Below are positions 8,246 to 15,723 of a stretch of 30,155 nt of DNA, in pieces. Origin of the DNA: CAZUXY01 sp964624235 (GTDB lineage: Bacteria; Spirochaetota; UBA4802; UBA5368); contig CAZUXY010000055.1 in NCBI GenBank assembly GCA_964624235.1, positions 1 to 30,155 of the forward strand. Direction: 5' to 3'. A program made the position numbers and the translations under genes. How positions within the stretch are numbered: position 1 is the stretch's first letter; each line of letters opens with the position of its first letter. The notes below the pieces were generated by a model. The model ran no database searches. It was not told where the DNA came from and worked only from the letters and a program-made list of their open reading frames with translations.

Positions 8246-9463
8246 ATGTCGCAGTTACCCCACAAAAAGATTGTACGTCTGTTTATAACTGTAACGACGG
8301 TTCTTCTGTTCACCCTGGCAGCGGGAACATTCGACGCTTCCCACGCGCAGGAGACGAAGGACGTCACCAAGTCGGTACTCGATGAAGGAACCAGCGAACT
8401 GCCCGTGGTCAAGGGTCGGATTCGGGCCGGTTACCAGTATAACCGCCCCTGGAGGGAAAAATCCAATACCAGCAGGGACGGCGACGCGTTCATGATCGAC
8501 GAACTGAGGCTGGGAGTCGAAGGCAAGATCGGCAAGGATATCGAATACGAGGCCGAAATAGAGGTCGAGTTCAACAAGGACAAGTCGGACCTGGTTGATG
8601 ACGGCGGAGACCCTGTTTTCACCGACGACCAGACCATGATCAGCGCCAAGGATATTTTTATCAGGTACCGCCCCGCCGACTTTTTGAACTTCCAGGTGGG
8701 CCAGTTCAAGGTGCCCTACAGCCGCAACCGTCTGATATCCACGGGCAAGCAGCTGCAGAACAGCAGGTTCGACCAGATCAAGGAATACGTGCCCGGCCGG
8801 GAAAAGGGATTGATGGGCAACTTCAAGCTGGGAATGGTCGAACTGTGGGCCGGTATGTTCAACGGCAACGGCGACAACATGGAAAACGGCGATGACTCGG
8901 GCATCGTGATGTACGCGGCGCGTTTCGAGCTTTCTCCCTTCGGCAAGATGGCGAAACAGGAAGGGGGTCTTACCGTCAACAGTTTCCAGCTGATGCTCGG
9001 AGGGGCGGTACTTCGCGCGGATGAAGCGGGATACGACACCGGCGAAAAGTTCGCCAAATACAAAAAGGATGCCGAGAAGACCGGCTTCTGCGGCGACCTT
9101 ACGGCGCGGTTCCTGGGGGCCTTTCTGAACTTCGAGGGGCATTACACCATGTGGCGGCCGGCGGATTCCACCGGCGACGACGACTGGGAATCCTATACAC
9201 TCTTCGCCCAGCTGGGCTACTATATCCCGCTGTTCGGCAAGGGGATCGAGCCCACCATCAGGTGGGGCGTGACCGATCCCGATGACGGCAAGTATTCCAA
9301 GGGCGACACGAAGAAAACGATAGGGTTCGGGCTGAACTATTACCACATGGGCAACAAGGTGAAGCTTCAGCTCGACTACCGTCACAACTACAAGGAAAGA
9401 GACAGCGACGAAGACGCCTGGGACGAAAACAGGTTCATGGCCATTATACAGGTCGCTATCTGA
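8246..9463 (+). CDS. Phosphate-selective porin O/P family outer-membrane porin
   Basis: A 405-residue outer-membrane beta-barrel of the OprO/OprP family (PF07396). A signal peptide occupies about residues 1-35, ending in the ASHA-Q region, followed by a linker and amphipathic beta strands. Family-like segments include LRLGVEGKIGKDIEYEAEIE, DIFIRYRPADFLNFQVGQFK and VPYSRNRL, the conserved region where OprP-type porins present basic residues to phosphate. OprP prefers orthophosphate and OprO pyrophosphate/polyphosphate; which applies here cannot be told. AAGGAGG precedes the ATG. The C-terminal residue is Ile rather than the usual Phe. It sits between two CYTH-like genes and ends at a strong terminator. 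Confidence 0.9.
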   Translation: MSQLPHKKIVRLFITVTTVLLFTLAAGTFDASHAQETKDVTKSVLDEGTSELPVVKGRIRAGYQYNRPWREKSNTSRDGDAFMIDELRLGVEGKIGKDIEYEAEIEVEFNKDKSDLVDDGGDPVFTDDQTMISAKDIFIRYRPADFLNFQVGQFKVPYSRNRLISTGKQLQNSRFDQIKEYVPGREKGLMGNFKLGMVELWAGMFNGNGDNMENGDDSGIVMYAARFELSPFGKMAKQEGGLTVNSFQLMLGGAVLRADEAGYDTGEKFAKYKKDAEKTGFCGDLTARFLGAFLNFEGHYTMWRPADSTGDDDWESYTLFAQLGYYIPLFGKGIEPTIRWGVTDPDDGKYSKGDTKKTIGFGLNYYHMGNKVKLQLDYRHNYKERDSDEDAWDENRFMAIIQVAI

Positions 9464-9471
9464 TCACGCAT

Positions 9472-9510
9472 AACGGCATATGACCGCGGCGCCGGTCATA
9501 TGCCGTTTTT
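9472..9510 (+). terminator. Rho-independent terminator after the porin
   Basis: A perfect 15-bp stem (9472-9486 with 9493-9507) around a 6-nt loop is followed by a run of Ts. It begins 9 nt after the porin stop codon. The next gene at 9566 therefore depends on read-through or a promoter within about 60 nt. Confidence 0.85.
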
Positions 9511-9565
9511 GTACGGCCGCGGCGCGTCGCGCCGTAACACACACAGCAGAAGCAAGGAGATTAAA

Positions 9566-10171
9566 ATGGCTCAGGAAGTTAAACCGCGATACGAGTTCCG
9601 GACATTCGCGAACAATTTCGGCCTGGTGGAGACCAGGATGCGCACATACTCTAAATGCGAGCAAATCCGAGAAAGCTCTGAAATCTACATAGTGTCCGCG
9701 GCGAACAACGAGAACAACACGAAGATACGGGACGCGCTCATGGACATCAAGGTGTTCGTGCAGAAGAAAAAGGGCTTCGAGCAATGGAACCCCAGGATGA
9801 AGGGGGAGTTCCCCATGAACGCGTCCGTATTGAAAAACGAGGTGTTTCCCGCCTTCGGCGTCGAACCGCCCGCGTTCAAAAGGGACGTCTATACCCTGGA
9901 GCAGTACCTGGATGAGCTGATACGGCCGCATAAAGACCTTGTCGCCGTCCACGTGTTCAAGAGGCGCTTCGGGTTCACCGTACACAATACCATCGCCGAG
10001 ATCGCCGAGCTGCGCGTCAACGGCGCCTATATACAGACGGCCTGTATCGAAAGCACCGAGATCGACGATCTCGAAAAGGCGAGCGACATGCTGGGGCTCA
10101 GGGACTACGAGAACATCAACTACCTGCTTGCCATCAAGAGGATCATAGGAATGGAACCCCTCCCCCGCTGA
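9566..10171 (+). CDS. Cytoplasmic CYTH-like domain protein
   Basis: A 201-residue soluble protein without a signal peptide. The start is set by an AAGGAG site 7 nt before the ATG. The charge pattern resembles a compact CYTH/triphosphate-tunnel domain: YEFR at 9-12 (an E-x-R opening strand), KIR at 53-55, DIKVFVQKKKGFEQW at 60-74, KGEFP at 79-83, FKRRFGF at 131-137, IAEIAELRVNG at 143-153 and IESTEIDDLEKASDMLGL at 161-178, like the I-E-x-E...LGL ending of known members. The family link is by eye and less certain than for the 7210 gene. Same strand as the porin but behind a terminator. Possible roles are triphosphate hydrolysis, polyphosphate binding or nucleotide binding. Confidence 0.62.
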   Translation: MAQEVKPRYEFRTFANNFGLVETRMRTYSKCEQIRESSEIYIVSAANNENNTKIRDALMDIKVFVQKKKGFEQWNPRMKGEFPMNASVLKNEVFPAFGVEPPAFKRDVYTLEQYLDELIRPHKDLVAVHVFKRRFGFTVHNTIAEIAELRVNGAYIQTACIESTEIDDLEKASDMLGLRDYENINYLLAIKRIIGMEPLPR

Positions 10172-10257
10172 AACCGTCCGCCCTATCGGCGCGGTCAACG
10201 GGACCTGCCCGGTAACCGACCGATCAACCTGGTCCATCAGATAAGGATAACGGAAGT

Positions 10258-10308
10258 CCATAATGATAAAAAAAACCGCGGCAGCCGCGGTTTTTTTTAT
10301 CATTATGG
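10258..10308. terminator. Perfect 51-bp bidirectional terminator
   Basis: Arms of 24 nt (10258-10281 and 10285-10308) are perfectly complementary around the loop CAG. CCGCGG forms the stem core, flanked by eight As and eight Ts. It terminates the plus-strand gene ending at 10171 and the minus-strand ankyrin gene ending at 10366. Confidence 0.95.
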
Positions 10309-10365
10309 AATACAGCGGATTACAGTGGATTACAGCGGATCACATGGCGGTGGAAACAACCCGGC

Positions 10366-11787
10366 CTATTTGCCCCATGACTTCAACAGCCTTACCGTTT
10401 CCGTATGGTTCCCCATCACCGCTTTTTCAAGGGCCGACTTTCCCCTGTTATCGACCAGCGACGCGTCGGCCCCTCCTTCCAGGAGGAGCTTCACCGCCGC
10501 GTTGTTGCCGATCGAGGCGGCTTTCATGAGCGCCGTAACGCCTTCACTGTCCCGCGCGTTCACCGGGACCCCGGCCTCGATCAAAAGCTTTACCATTTCA
10601 TGCGGGCCCAGCACGGCGGCGCTCATGAGGGGCGTGCCCCCGTCGCGCGCCGTTATATCCACCCTGGCCCCTTTCCTGATGAGAAGTCGCGCCGTCGCGG
10701 TCCTCTTCCAGGTCACGGCGTACCCCAGGGCGGTAAACCCGGTATCGGTTTTCGCGTTCACGTCGGCCCCCCGGTCGATGAGCATGGTGATCAGCTCGTC
10801 GTACCCCCCCTCGGCGGCCTCCATGAGCGGTGTTATGCCGCCCCTGCCGCGTACGTTCACGTCGGCGCCTTTCGCGAGCAGCAGGCGGGCGGTTTCGGTC
10901 CTGCCCAGGTTGGCGGCGTGATAGAGCGCCGTCCATCCCTCCTTATCGGCCGCTTCAAGGTGTGCTCCCTTTTCGATGAGCAGCCTGGCGATATCGGGCG
11001 TGTTATGATGAAAGGTGTTGATCAGGGGCGTGGCGCCGGTTTTCTCGAACTTCCTGTTAAGGTCGGCGCCCGCCTCCACTAGCGCCCGGGCCGCGTTGAC
11101 GTTGCGGTAATGGACGGCAAGGAGCAGCGGCGTAAACCCCCAGTCGTTTTTTATATTAAGAGCGGCCCCTTTCCCCGCCAGGAGCCTTATAATCTCGGGC
11201 CGGTCGGTCTGGGACGCCCACAGGAGCGCGGTGTTGCCGATGCGGTCTTTCTCGTCTATCCTGACCCGCCGTTCGACCAGGAGCCTTGCCGCTTCGGTTT
11301 TCCCGAACCACGCGGCCAGCATCAGGGGGGTCTTCCCCGCGCTGTTGCGCGCCCTGAGGTCCGCCCCCCTGTCGATGAGCAGCTTCACGATCTCCGTATC
11401 GCATATCTCGATCGCCTTACCCAGGACGGTTTCGCCGTAGCCGTTCCTCGCGTTGATATCGGCGCCCTTCTCAAGCAGGTAACCGATGACCGACGGGTTC
11501 ATCGACCTGAGCGCCGACAGCAGGGCGGTGTCCCCGGCGTAGTTTCTGGTGTTCACCTGCGCTCCTTTTTCCGCCAGGTAGCGGACGACCGCGGCATGCC
11601 CTTTCCCCGCCGCCAGGTGGAGCGCGGTGTCACCCTCCTCGTCGGCGCCGTTGATATCCGCACCGCTTTCAATCTCTTTCTTCACGCAATCCAGGTCCCC
11701 CGCCGGGGCGCAGCGACGCAAAGCGCCGGCGTGGAGATCCGTTGCCAGCAGTAACACGGCCAGGACCGTCATTACGTATGGTTTCAT
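10366..11787 (-). CDS. Periplasmic ankyrin-repeat protein
   Basis: A 473-residue protein with a signal peptide (residues 1-20, ending in LHAG) followed by 14 consecutive ankyrin repeats of about 33 residues that fill the rest of the chain. The repeats carry the consensus G-x-T-A/P-L-x-x-A...LL-x-x-G-A-x-[VIL]-x; the first and last are degenerate caps. Ankyrin arrays bind partner proteins and have no catalytic residues. The ATG abuts the stop of the upstream lipase gene (TGA immediately followed by ATG), so the two are translationally coupled. This suggests that the lipase is its partner, as inhibitor, chaperone or anchor. Pseudomonas AnkB is a known periplasmic ankyrin precedent. Confidence 0.93.
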   Translation of the reverse strand: MKPYVMTVLAVLLLATDLHAGALRRCAPAGDLDCVKKEIESGADINGADEEGDTALHLAAGKGHAAVVRYLAEKGAQVNTRNYAGDTALLSALRSMNPSVIGYLLEKGADINARNGYGETVLGKAIEICDTEIVKLLIDRGADLRARNSAGKTPLMLAAWFGKTEAARLLVERRVRIDEKDRIGNTALLWASQTDRPEIIRLLAGKGAALNIKNDWGFTPLLLAVHYRNVNAARALVEAGADLNRKFEKTGATPLINTFHHNTPDIARLLIEKGAHLEAADKEGWTALYHAANLGRTETARLLLAKGADVNVRGRGGITPLMEAAEGGYDELITMLIDRGADVNAKTDTGFTALGYAVTWKRTATARLLIRKGARVDITARDGGTPLMSAAVLGPHEMVKLLIEAGVPVNARDSEGVTALMKAASIGNNAAVKLLLEGGADASLVDNRGKSALEKAVMGNHTETVRLLKSWGK

Positions 11788-12717
11788 TCAGTACCCCCGC
11801 ACTTTGAGATCATGCACAAGGTGTATGATGAATTCACCGGCGTCGAAACAGGCGACACCGGTCAGCAGGTGCATACCCACGATATCGGCGTGGGAGACCT
11901 TTCTCTTCCCGCCGCAGGTCGCCAGGCCCCGGTACACGCCCCACCGGCACGACGCGACCGAGACCAGGCCGTCGTTGTCGCCCTCTTTCTCATATAAAAG
12001 TTCCATCATGGCTTTCCACAGGGGATTCGGGTACGAACCGTCGATCGCGGCGCCCCAGCTCTGGTAGTACACCCCCTTCGCGTCGGGTACTTCCCTGTTG
12101 AATCTGGTCATGTGTTCCACGGTAAGCTCTTTCCCGGCCTTGAGGCTCATGGGCCTGCGGTCGCCGATAAGCCGGGCATAGAGGTCAATCAGGGCGCCCG
12201 CGAGCTTTTTGTCGGGCAGGCCCTTTATGATCATGTCGGCCGTGGCGCTGCCCCGGTGCGGGGTCGCCAGCGTGGTGAGGACGGCGACACGATCGGCCAT
12301 ACCGAGCCGGCTTATCATATAGCGCGCGTCCAGCCCCCCCTTCGAATGGGCGATGATGTTGACCTTCGCGCGGCCGGTTTTGTTCAGTATTTCAAGAATG
12401 TTCTTTTTAAGCGTTTTCGCGTTGTCCTCGATGGCGCCGTAGGCCTCCTGCCCTCCCATGAAGACCTTCGCGCCCCGCTCTTCAAGCTTCCCGGGAATCG
12501 GTCCCCAGTATTTTAAAAAGAGTGTTCTGTCGCGAAATGCGATGCCGTGTACCAGCACCACGGGATACAGGGTCGCGCAGTAGTCGCCCTGTGTTCCCTT
12601 TGCCGACGAGCATCCGCCGGGGGAGGCAGTCATGAACGATATAAGAATGAAGAGAATTATTCGTGCGGTCCGCATAGTATGTATGGTCCATATCGTAAAG
12701 GTAAGAAAGGTTCGCAC
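11788..12717 (-). CDS. Secreted or lipoprotein triacylglycerol lipase (family I-like)
   Basis: A 309-residue alpha/beta hydrolase. Visible elements are the oxyanion region YPVVLVHGI (51-59), the nucleophile elbow AHSKG with Ser125, GDNDGLVSV with candidate Asp249, and SHADIVG with candidate His276. Two cysteines (about 257 and 268) may form the disulfide seen in Pseudomonas/Burkholderia lipases, whose GDNDGLVS segment is very similar. The N-terminus is a signal sequence with a Cys at residue 36 that could be a weak lipobox. The start given is a GTG with GGGAGG 4 nt upstream; an ATG at 12675 would give a tidier signal peptide and is a real alternative. No lipase foldase (lif) gene is adjacent. 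Coupled to the ankyrin gene. Confidence 0.88.
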   Translation of the reverse strand: MRTFLTFTIWTIHTMRTARIILFILISFMTASPGGCSSAKGTQGDYCATLYPVVLVHGIAFRDRTLFLKYWGPIPGKLEERGAKVFMGGQEAYGAIEDNAKTLKKNILEILNKTGRAKVNIIAHSKGGLDARYMISRLGMADRVAVLTTLATPHRGSATADMIIKGLPDKKLAGALIDLYARLIGDRRPMSLKAGKELTVEHMTRFNREVPDAKGVYYQSWGAAIDGSYPNPLWKAMMELLYEKEGDNDGLVSVASCRWGVYRGLATCGGKRKVSHADIVGMHLLTGVACFDAGEFIIHLVHDLKVRGY

Positions 12718-13079
12718 GGGGCCTCCCTTTTGTCAAGGACGACATGGAACGGGGGATCAGGGGTATGAGGTTTTCACGTCACCCCTCCTCGCGCGTTGTA
12801 CGCGAATCCGTTTTGACCATAATACCCGCTTCGGCGCTCCTGTATGGCAGGCTTGTACGGCTACACAAAAACCCGACGGCGCCATACGGTCGGTAATCGG
12901 CGGGTTTTGCCGAACACAAAAGCACCGTATTAGGCAAGGGCGGTACTTTTCAACGTACCGCCCTGGTTTTCATCATTTACTTTAACCGTGTTGTACACAG
13001 GCGCACATCGACTTCCGCACCGCATGTGCGGAAATCACGCCGCGAGCGGCAGAGCGCGTGTAGACGCGTCGATTCGTGC
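12718..13079. other. Intergenic region with hairpins, no gene seen
   Basis: About 360 nt between the bacterioferritin stop and the lipase start. A 10-bp perfect stem at 12937-12964 (agggcggtac / gtaccgccct, 8-nt loop) may help end the bacterioferritin transcript, although the minus-strand T-tract is poor. An imperfect long-range inverted repeat (caaaaacccgacgg with cggcgggttttgc) lies at about 12866-12910. I see no supported small gene. Confidence 0.4.
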
Positions 13080-13550
13080 TTATTCCTTCACCTGGGTGGT
13101 AAGAAATACCTGCAGGCTCATCTGCTCTATCTGGCTCTGCAGTCCCTCGATATCATCCATGTGCTCGTCTTCGTCGTTCAGTATCTGCTGGAGAAAGTCA
13201 CGGGTCGCGAAATCCTTCACCTCGCCGGCCAGGATGATCGCGTCGTTGTAGGCCTTAATGGCCCCCTCTTCGGCCGTGTGGTCGTTGGCCAGCTGTTTGG
13301 GCACATCGGCCCCGATCATAATCTTGTTCAGCTTGGTGACCGAGGGGGTCCCTTCCAGGAACAGGATGCGTCCTATCAGCTTTTCCGCGTGCTTCATCTC
13401 GTCGATGGCGCGCTTCTCGAAATGCTTGTGGAGCTTCTCGTACCCCCAGTCGTCGCACATTTCCGAATGCACCATGTACTGGTTGATCGCGGTCAGCTCG
13501 TCCGCGAGCAGCTCGTTGAGTACACCTACCAGTTTCTCGTTTCCCTTCAT
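13080..13550 (-). CDS. bfr: Bacterioferritin
   Basis: A 156-residue four-helix ferritin of normal bacterioferritin length. All dinuclear iron (ferroxidase) ligands are at canonical positions: Glu18, Glu51, His54, Glu94, Glu127 and His130. Met52, the axial haem ligand at subunit dimer interfaces, is present. The protein oxidises Fe(II) and stores iron, with phosphate, in a cytoplasmic 24-mer. It has its own promoter and an AAGGAGG ribosome site, so it is probably monocistronic; no bacterioferritin-associated ferredoxin is adjacent. The phosphate-rich mineral core is a loose link to the phosphorus theme of the window. Confidence 0.96.
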   Translation of the reverse strand: MKGNEKLVGVLNELLADELTAINQYMVHSEMCDDWGYEKLHKHFEKRAIDEMKHAEKLIGRILFLEGTPSVTKLNKIMIGADVPKQLANDHTAEEGAIKAYNDAIILAGEVKDFATRDFLQQILNDEDEHMDDIEGLQSQIEQMSLQVFLTTQVKE

Positions 13551-13574
13551 GGCAGTCCTCCTTATAGTGGCTGT

Positions 13575-13602
13575 AGTGTAACGGGCGGGATGATAAATGC
13601 AA
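13575..13602 (-). promoter_or_regulatory. Sigma-70-type promoter for bfr
   Basis: On the minus strand TTGCAT, a 16-nt spacer and TACACT form a good sigma-70-like promoter, ending about 25 nt before the bfr ATG. The implied leader is short. No clear Fur box is visible. Confidence 0.55.
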
Positions 13603-13728
13603 CTTTTTTACCGGGGGTTGAAAATCATGATGTTGTACACCACCGAATGTCCGGCGCCCCGGCAATGTACACATTATTGCGCATACCACGTTTACGGATA
13701 CAACGCCGCAGCGCACCGGGAATCGCCT

Positions 13729-14049
13729 TTATGCCTTACACGAGAAAAGCCCCCTCTTCCTGTCCGGGGCCGTCAGCATTCCCCTGCCGCCCAGGAACAG
13801 GGTAAAATGGTACGTATCCATGTTACAGCGGAACGAACCGGAACACCGGGGCGCGTAATGCCAGCCGTCTGGAACATCCGGCTCCAGGAGAACCGCCTGT
13901 GCGTACAGTGCCCTGAACGTTTCATCGTCCATGACATCATCGCCCGAAAACCCGGCAATTGAAATTTCCGTAATGGATTCCGCCGGGGGCAATTCCCGGA
14001 GTACCCGCGGTTTCCCAGGGGGCCATGAATTCTTTTCAGGATCATTCAT
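13729..14049 (-). CDS. Small hypothetical protein
   Basis: A 106-residue protein from the ATG at 14049; a TTG at 14091 in the same frame would add 14 residues. A GGTGGAGG sequence lies between the two possible starts, about 20 nt before the ATG, so neither start is well supported. I do not recognise the family. It is acidic in the middle (SGDDVMDDETFRALYAQAVLLEPDVP) and ends with a basic, Cys-containing tail. No signal peptide or membrane segment is seen. Confidence 0.5.
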   Translation of the reverse strand: MNDPEKNSWPPGKPRVLRELPPAESITEISIAGFSGDDVMDDETFRALYAQAVLLEPDVPDGWHYAPRCSGSFRCNMDTYHFTLFLGGRGMLTAPDRKRGLFSCKA

Positions 14050-14184
14050 TGCGGCAAAAGCAGACTGGTCCTCCACCGGTCTTTGATACAAACGAACCTG
14101 TTTCTTCGATTACATGTACTTCAGGCGTTTTTTAAGAACATATAAGTACGCGGTATAAATGGTTACCACAACAACCGGAACCGG

Positions 14185-14793
14185 TTATACCGGGTACCGC
14201 TTCCGCATCAGGCATCGCCATGCCCTGGGAGGGTTCTGCGCTTTCGATCCGAAACGGCCCGATGTGAGCGACAAAATCTCGAAGAACGGTTCCACCGCCA
14301 GCACAATGTCCTTTGCGGTACGCCGGGGCGGACCGGGACCCCCCTGGCGCCGCTCATCGGCGTTGCCGATTATGGACAGCCACAGGCCGTTTTCCCCCAG
14401 GTGGGCGGCGACGTTTTCGGCGAACCTGGTGCGGTCTTCCCCGGAAACGAATGAATGAAAGCACCCCCGGTCGAACACAAAATCAAAGGGAGCGCCTTCG
14501 ACGGCCTCGACCAGAAAATTGAGCAGCCTGAAGCCGCAGCGTATGCCGGCCTTCGCGGCCTTTTCTTTCGCCTGTACCAGGGCGACCTCAGCGGTATCGG
14601 TGCCGGTAACCTGGAACCCGTTTCGGGTCAGCCACAGGGAATTGTCGCCGGTCCCGCAGCCGATATCCAGGGCTTTGCCGGCCGGCACCGGCAGTTGGGT
14701 TACCGTCTCGACAAGGTTGAAGTCGGCCTCCCCGATGTCCCAGGGGGTTTCGCCTGATTGGTATTTTGCCTGGTAGTTATCTTCAATGGACAT
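14185..14793 (-). CDS. Class I SAM-dependent methyltransferase
   Basis: A 202-residue soluble Rossmann-fold methyltransferase. Motif I (ALDIGCGTGDNSLWL, about residues 40-54) is a textbook SAM-binding loop, followed by VTGTDTAEVAL with the acidic residue that binds the ribose. FDFVFDRGCFHSF near residues 103-115 and HLGENGLWLSIIGN near 130-143 match later motifs. The W-D-I-G-E-A opening and F-D-R-G-C-F-H segment resemble TehB/thiopurine-methyltransferase-like enzymes acting on small molecules, metalloids or thiols. The substrate cannot be determined. It stands alone, about 135 nt from the gene downstream. Confidence 0.88.
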   Translation of the reverse strand: MSIEDNYQAKYQSGETPWDIGEADFNLVETVTQLPVPAGKALDIGCGTGDNSLWLTRNGFQVTGTDTAEVALVQAKEKAAKAGIRCGFRLLNFLVEAVEGAPFDFVFDRGCFHSFVSGEDRTRFAENVAAHLGENGLWLSIIGNADERRQGGPGPPRRTAKDIVLAVEPFFEILSLTSGRFGSKAQNPPRAWRCLMRKRYPV

Positions 14794-14994
14794 GATGGAA
14801 AACCGGTATCATACCTCATAATGAATTTCAAATTAAAAAAACCGATTGTGTCTTGAATTCCCTCTTGAAGTCATTATCCGGATTATATCCGGGATTTATA
14901 GTATACACGTGTTAGTGAACCCCGCAGGTGAAGTACGGCAACAGGGACGTCGGGGAGGGAGGATCATTCTTTTAATAGAGAGATTGCTATGCGA

Positions 14995-15534
14995 TTACTT
15001 CCCGTCCTCGTCCATCATCCGCTCTACCAGTTCCTCCTTGAGGGAGCACAGCACATCGGGCGGCACATCCTCCGGCAGATCGTAGGCCGCGCAGATCTCA
15101 TGGACCGCTTCACTATGGTTGATCAAAAGGCTGTAATAATACCAGTCATGCATAAGCCGTGCCGCGAAGACTACCTGCCGGTCGGTGAGGTCGTACCATG
15201 CCGGGCAAAGGAAGGTTTTACACGTTCCGTTGAAAAAGGACTCGATGCGGTCTCCCCGATCATGGTCGGTGTAGATAAGGCAGCCCACCAGGCAGGGTCG
15301 CGAAGAAAGCATACCTATATGGGGGCATTGCATTTCTTCCCTGAACAGTTTTTCGGCGCACGCTTCTTCCTGGTGCCGCAACGGCCGGTTCGAACCCGCA
15401 CACGTCCGGTCAAGGAGCATGTCTTCGATACGCTCCGGCGCCATTACAAAGTTATGGCTGCCGCAGCAGAAGGAGCAGGAGGCGTTATAACCGGGCTGGC
15501 ACCGGTTGACGAGGGTTTCTCGGTAATCACTCAT
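14995..15534 (-). CDS. Cysteine-rich protein of unknown function
   Basis: A 179-residue soluble protein with 13 cysteines, which I do not recognise. The N-terminal block has Cys12, Cys20, Cys23 and Cys24 (C-x7-C-x2-C-C, followed by G-S-H-N). Further cysteines occur in DRTC, EEAC, MQCPH, RPCLVGC, GTCKTFLC and near the C-terminus. The spacing suggests a metal- or Fe-S-binding protein, loosely like YkgJ-type cysteine-cluster proteins. There is no signal peptide. The C-terminal third is helical and acidic. The start ATG has a weak ribosome site. Neighbours give no functional hint. Confidence 0.68.
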   Translation of the reverse strand: MSDYRETLVNRCQPGYNASCSFCCGSHNFVMAPERIEDMLLDRTCAGSNRPLRHQEEACAEKLFREEMQCPHIGMLSSRPCLVGCLIYTDHDRGDRIESFFNGTCKTFLCPAWYDLTDRQVVFAARLMHDWYYYSLLINHSEAVHEICAAYDLPEDVPPDVLCSLKEELVERMMDEDGK

Positions 15535-15723
15535 AACTGTGGTTTATTTTATCTCAAACGAAACAGTACGTCCATAACCGGTAAAGAAACGCTTGACCGC
15601 GGTGCGGCATGCCGGCACCCGATCCCTGGCAGTATCCGCGATTGCCTTCAGTCATTCCGCATATTGTATGCATAATTAAATATAAATTAAAGTATTATTT
15701 TTTATCACACCAGATACGATGTT

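Noticed and set aside
8255..9385. 376-codon open frame on the minus strand antisense to the porin
   Set aside because: It lies entirely inside the well-supported porin gene, has no ribosome site and encodes no recognisable family. It is a by-product of G+C-rich codon structure.
9464..10303. 279-codon minus-strand frame opposite the second CYTH-like gene
   Set aside because: It would span two terminators and has no ribosome site. The plus-strand gene has a strong start and motif pattern.
13026..13805. 259-codon plus-strand frame opposite bfr
   Set aside because: Bacterioferritin on the minus strand has every expected ligand. The opposing frame is a shadow.
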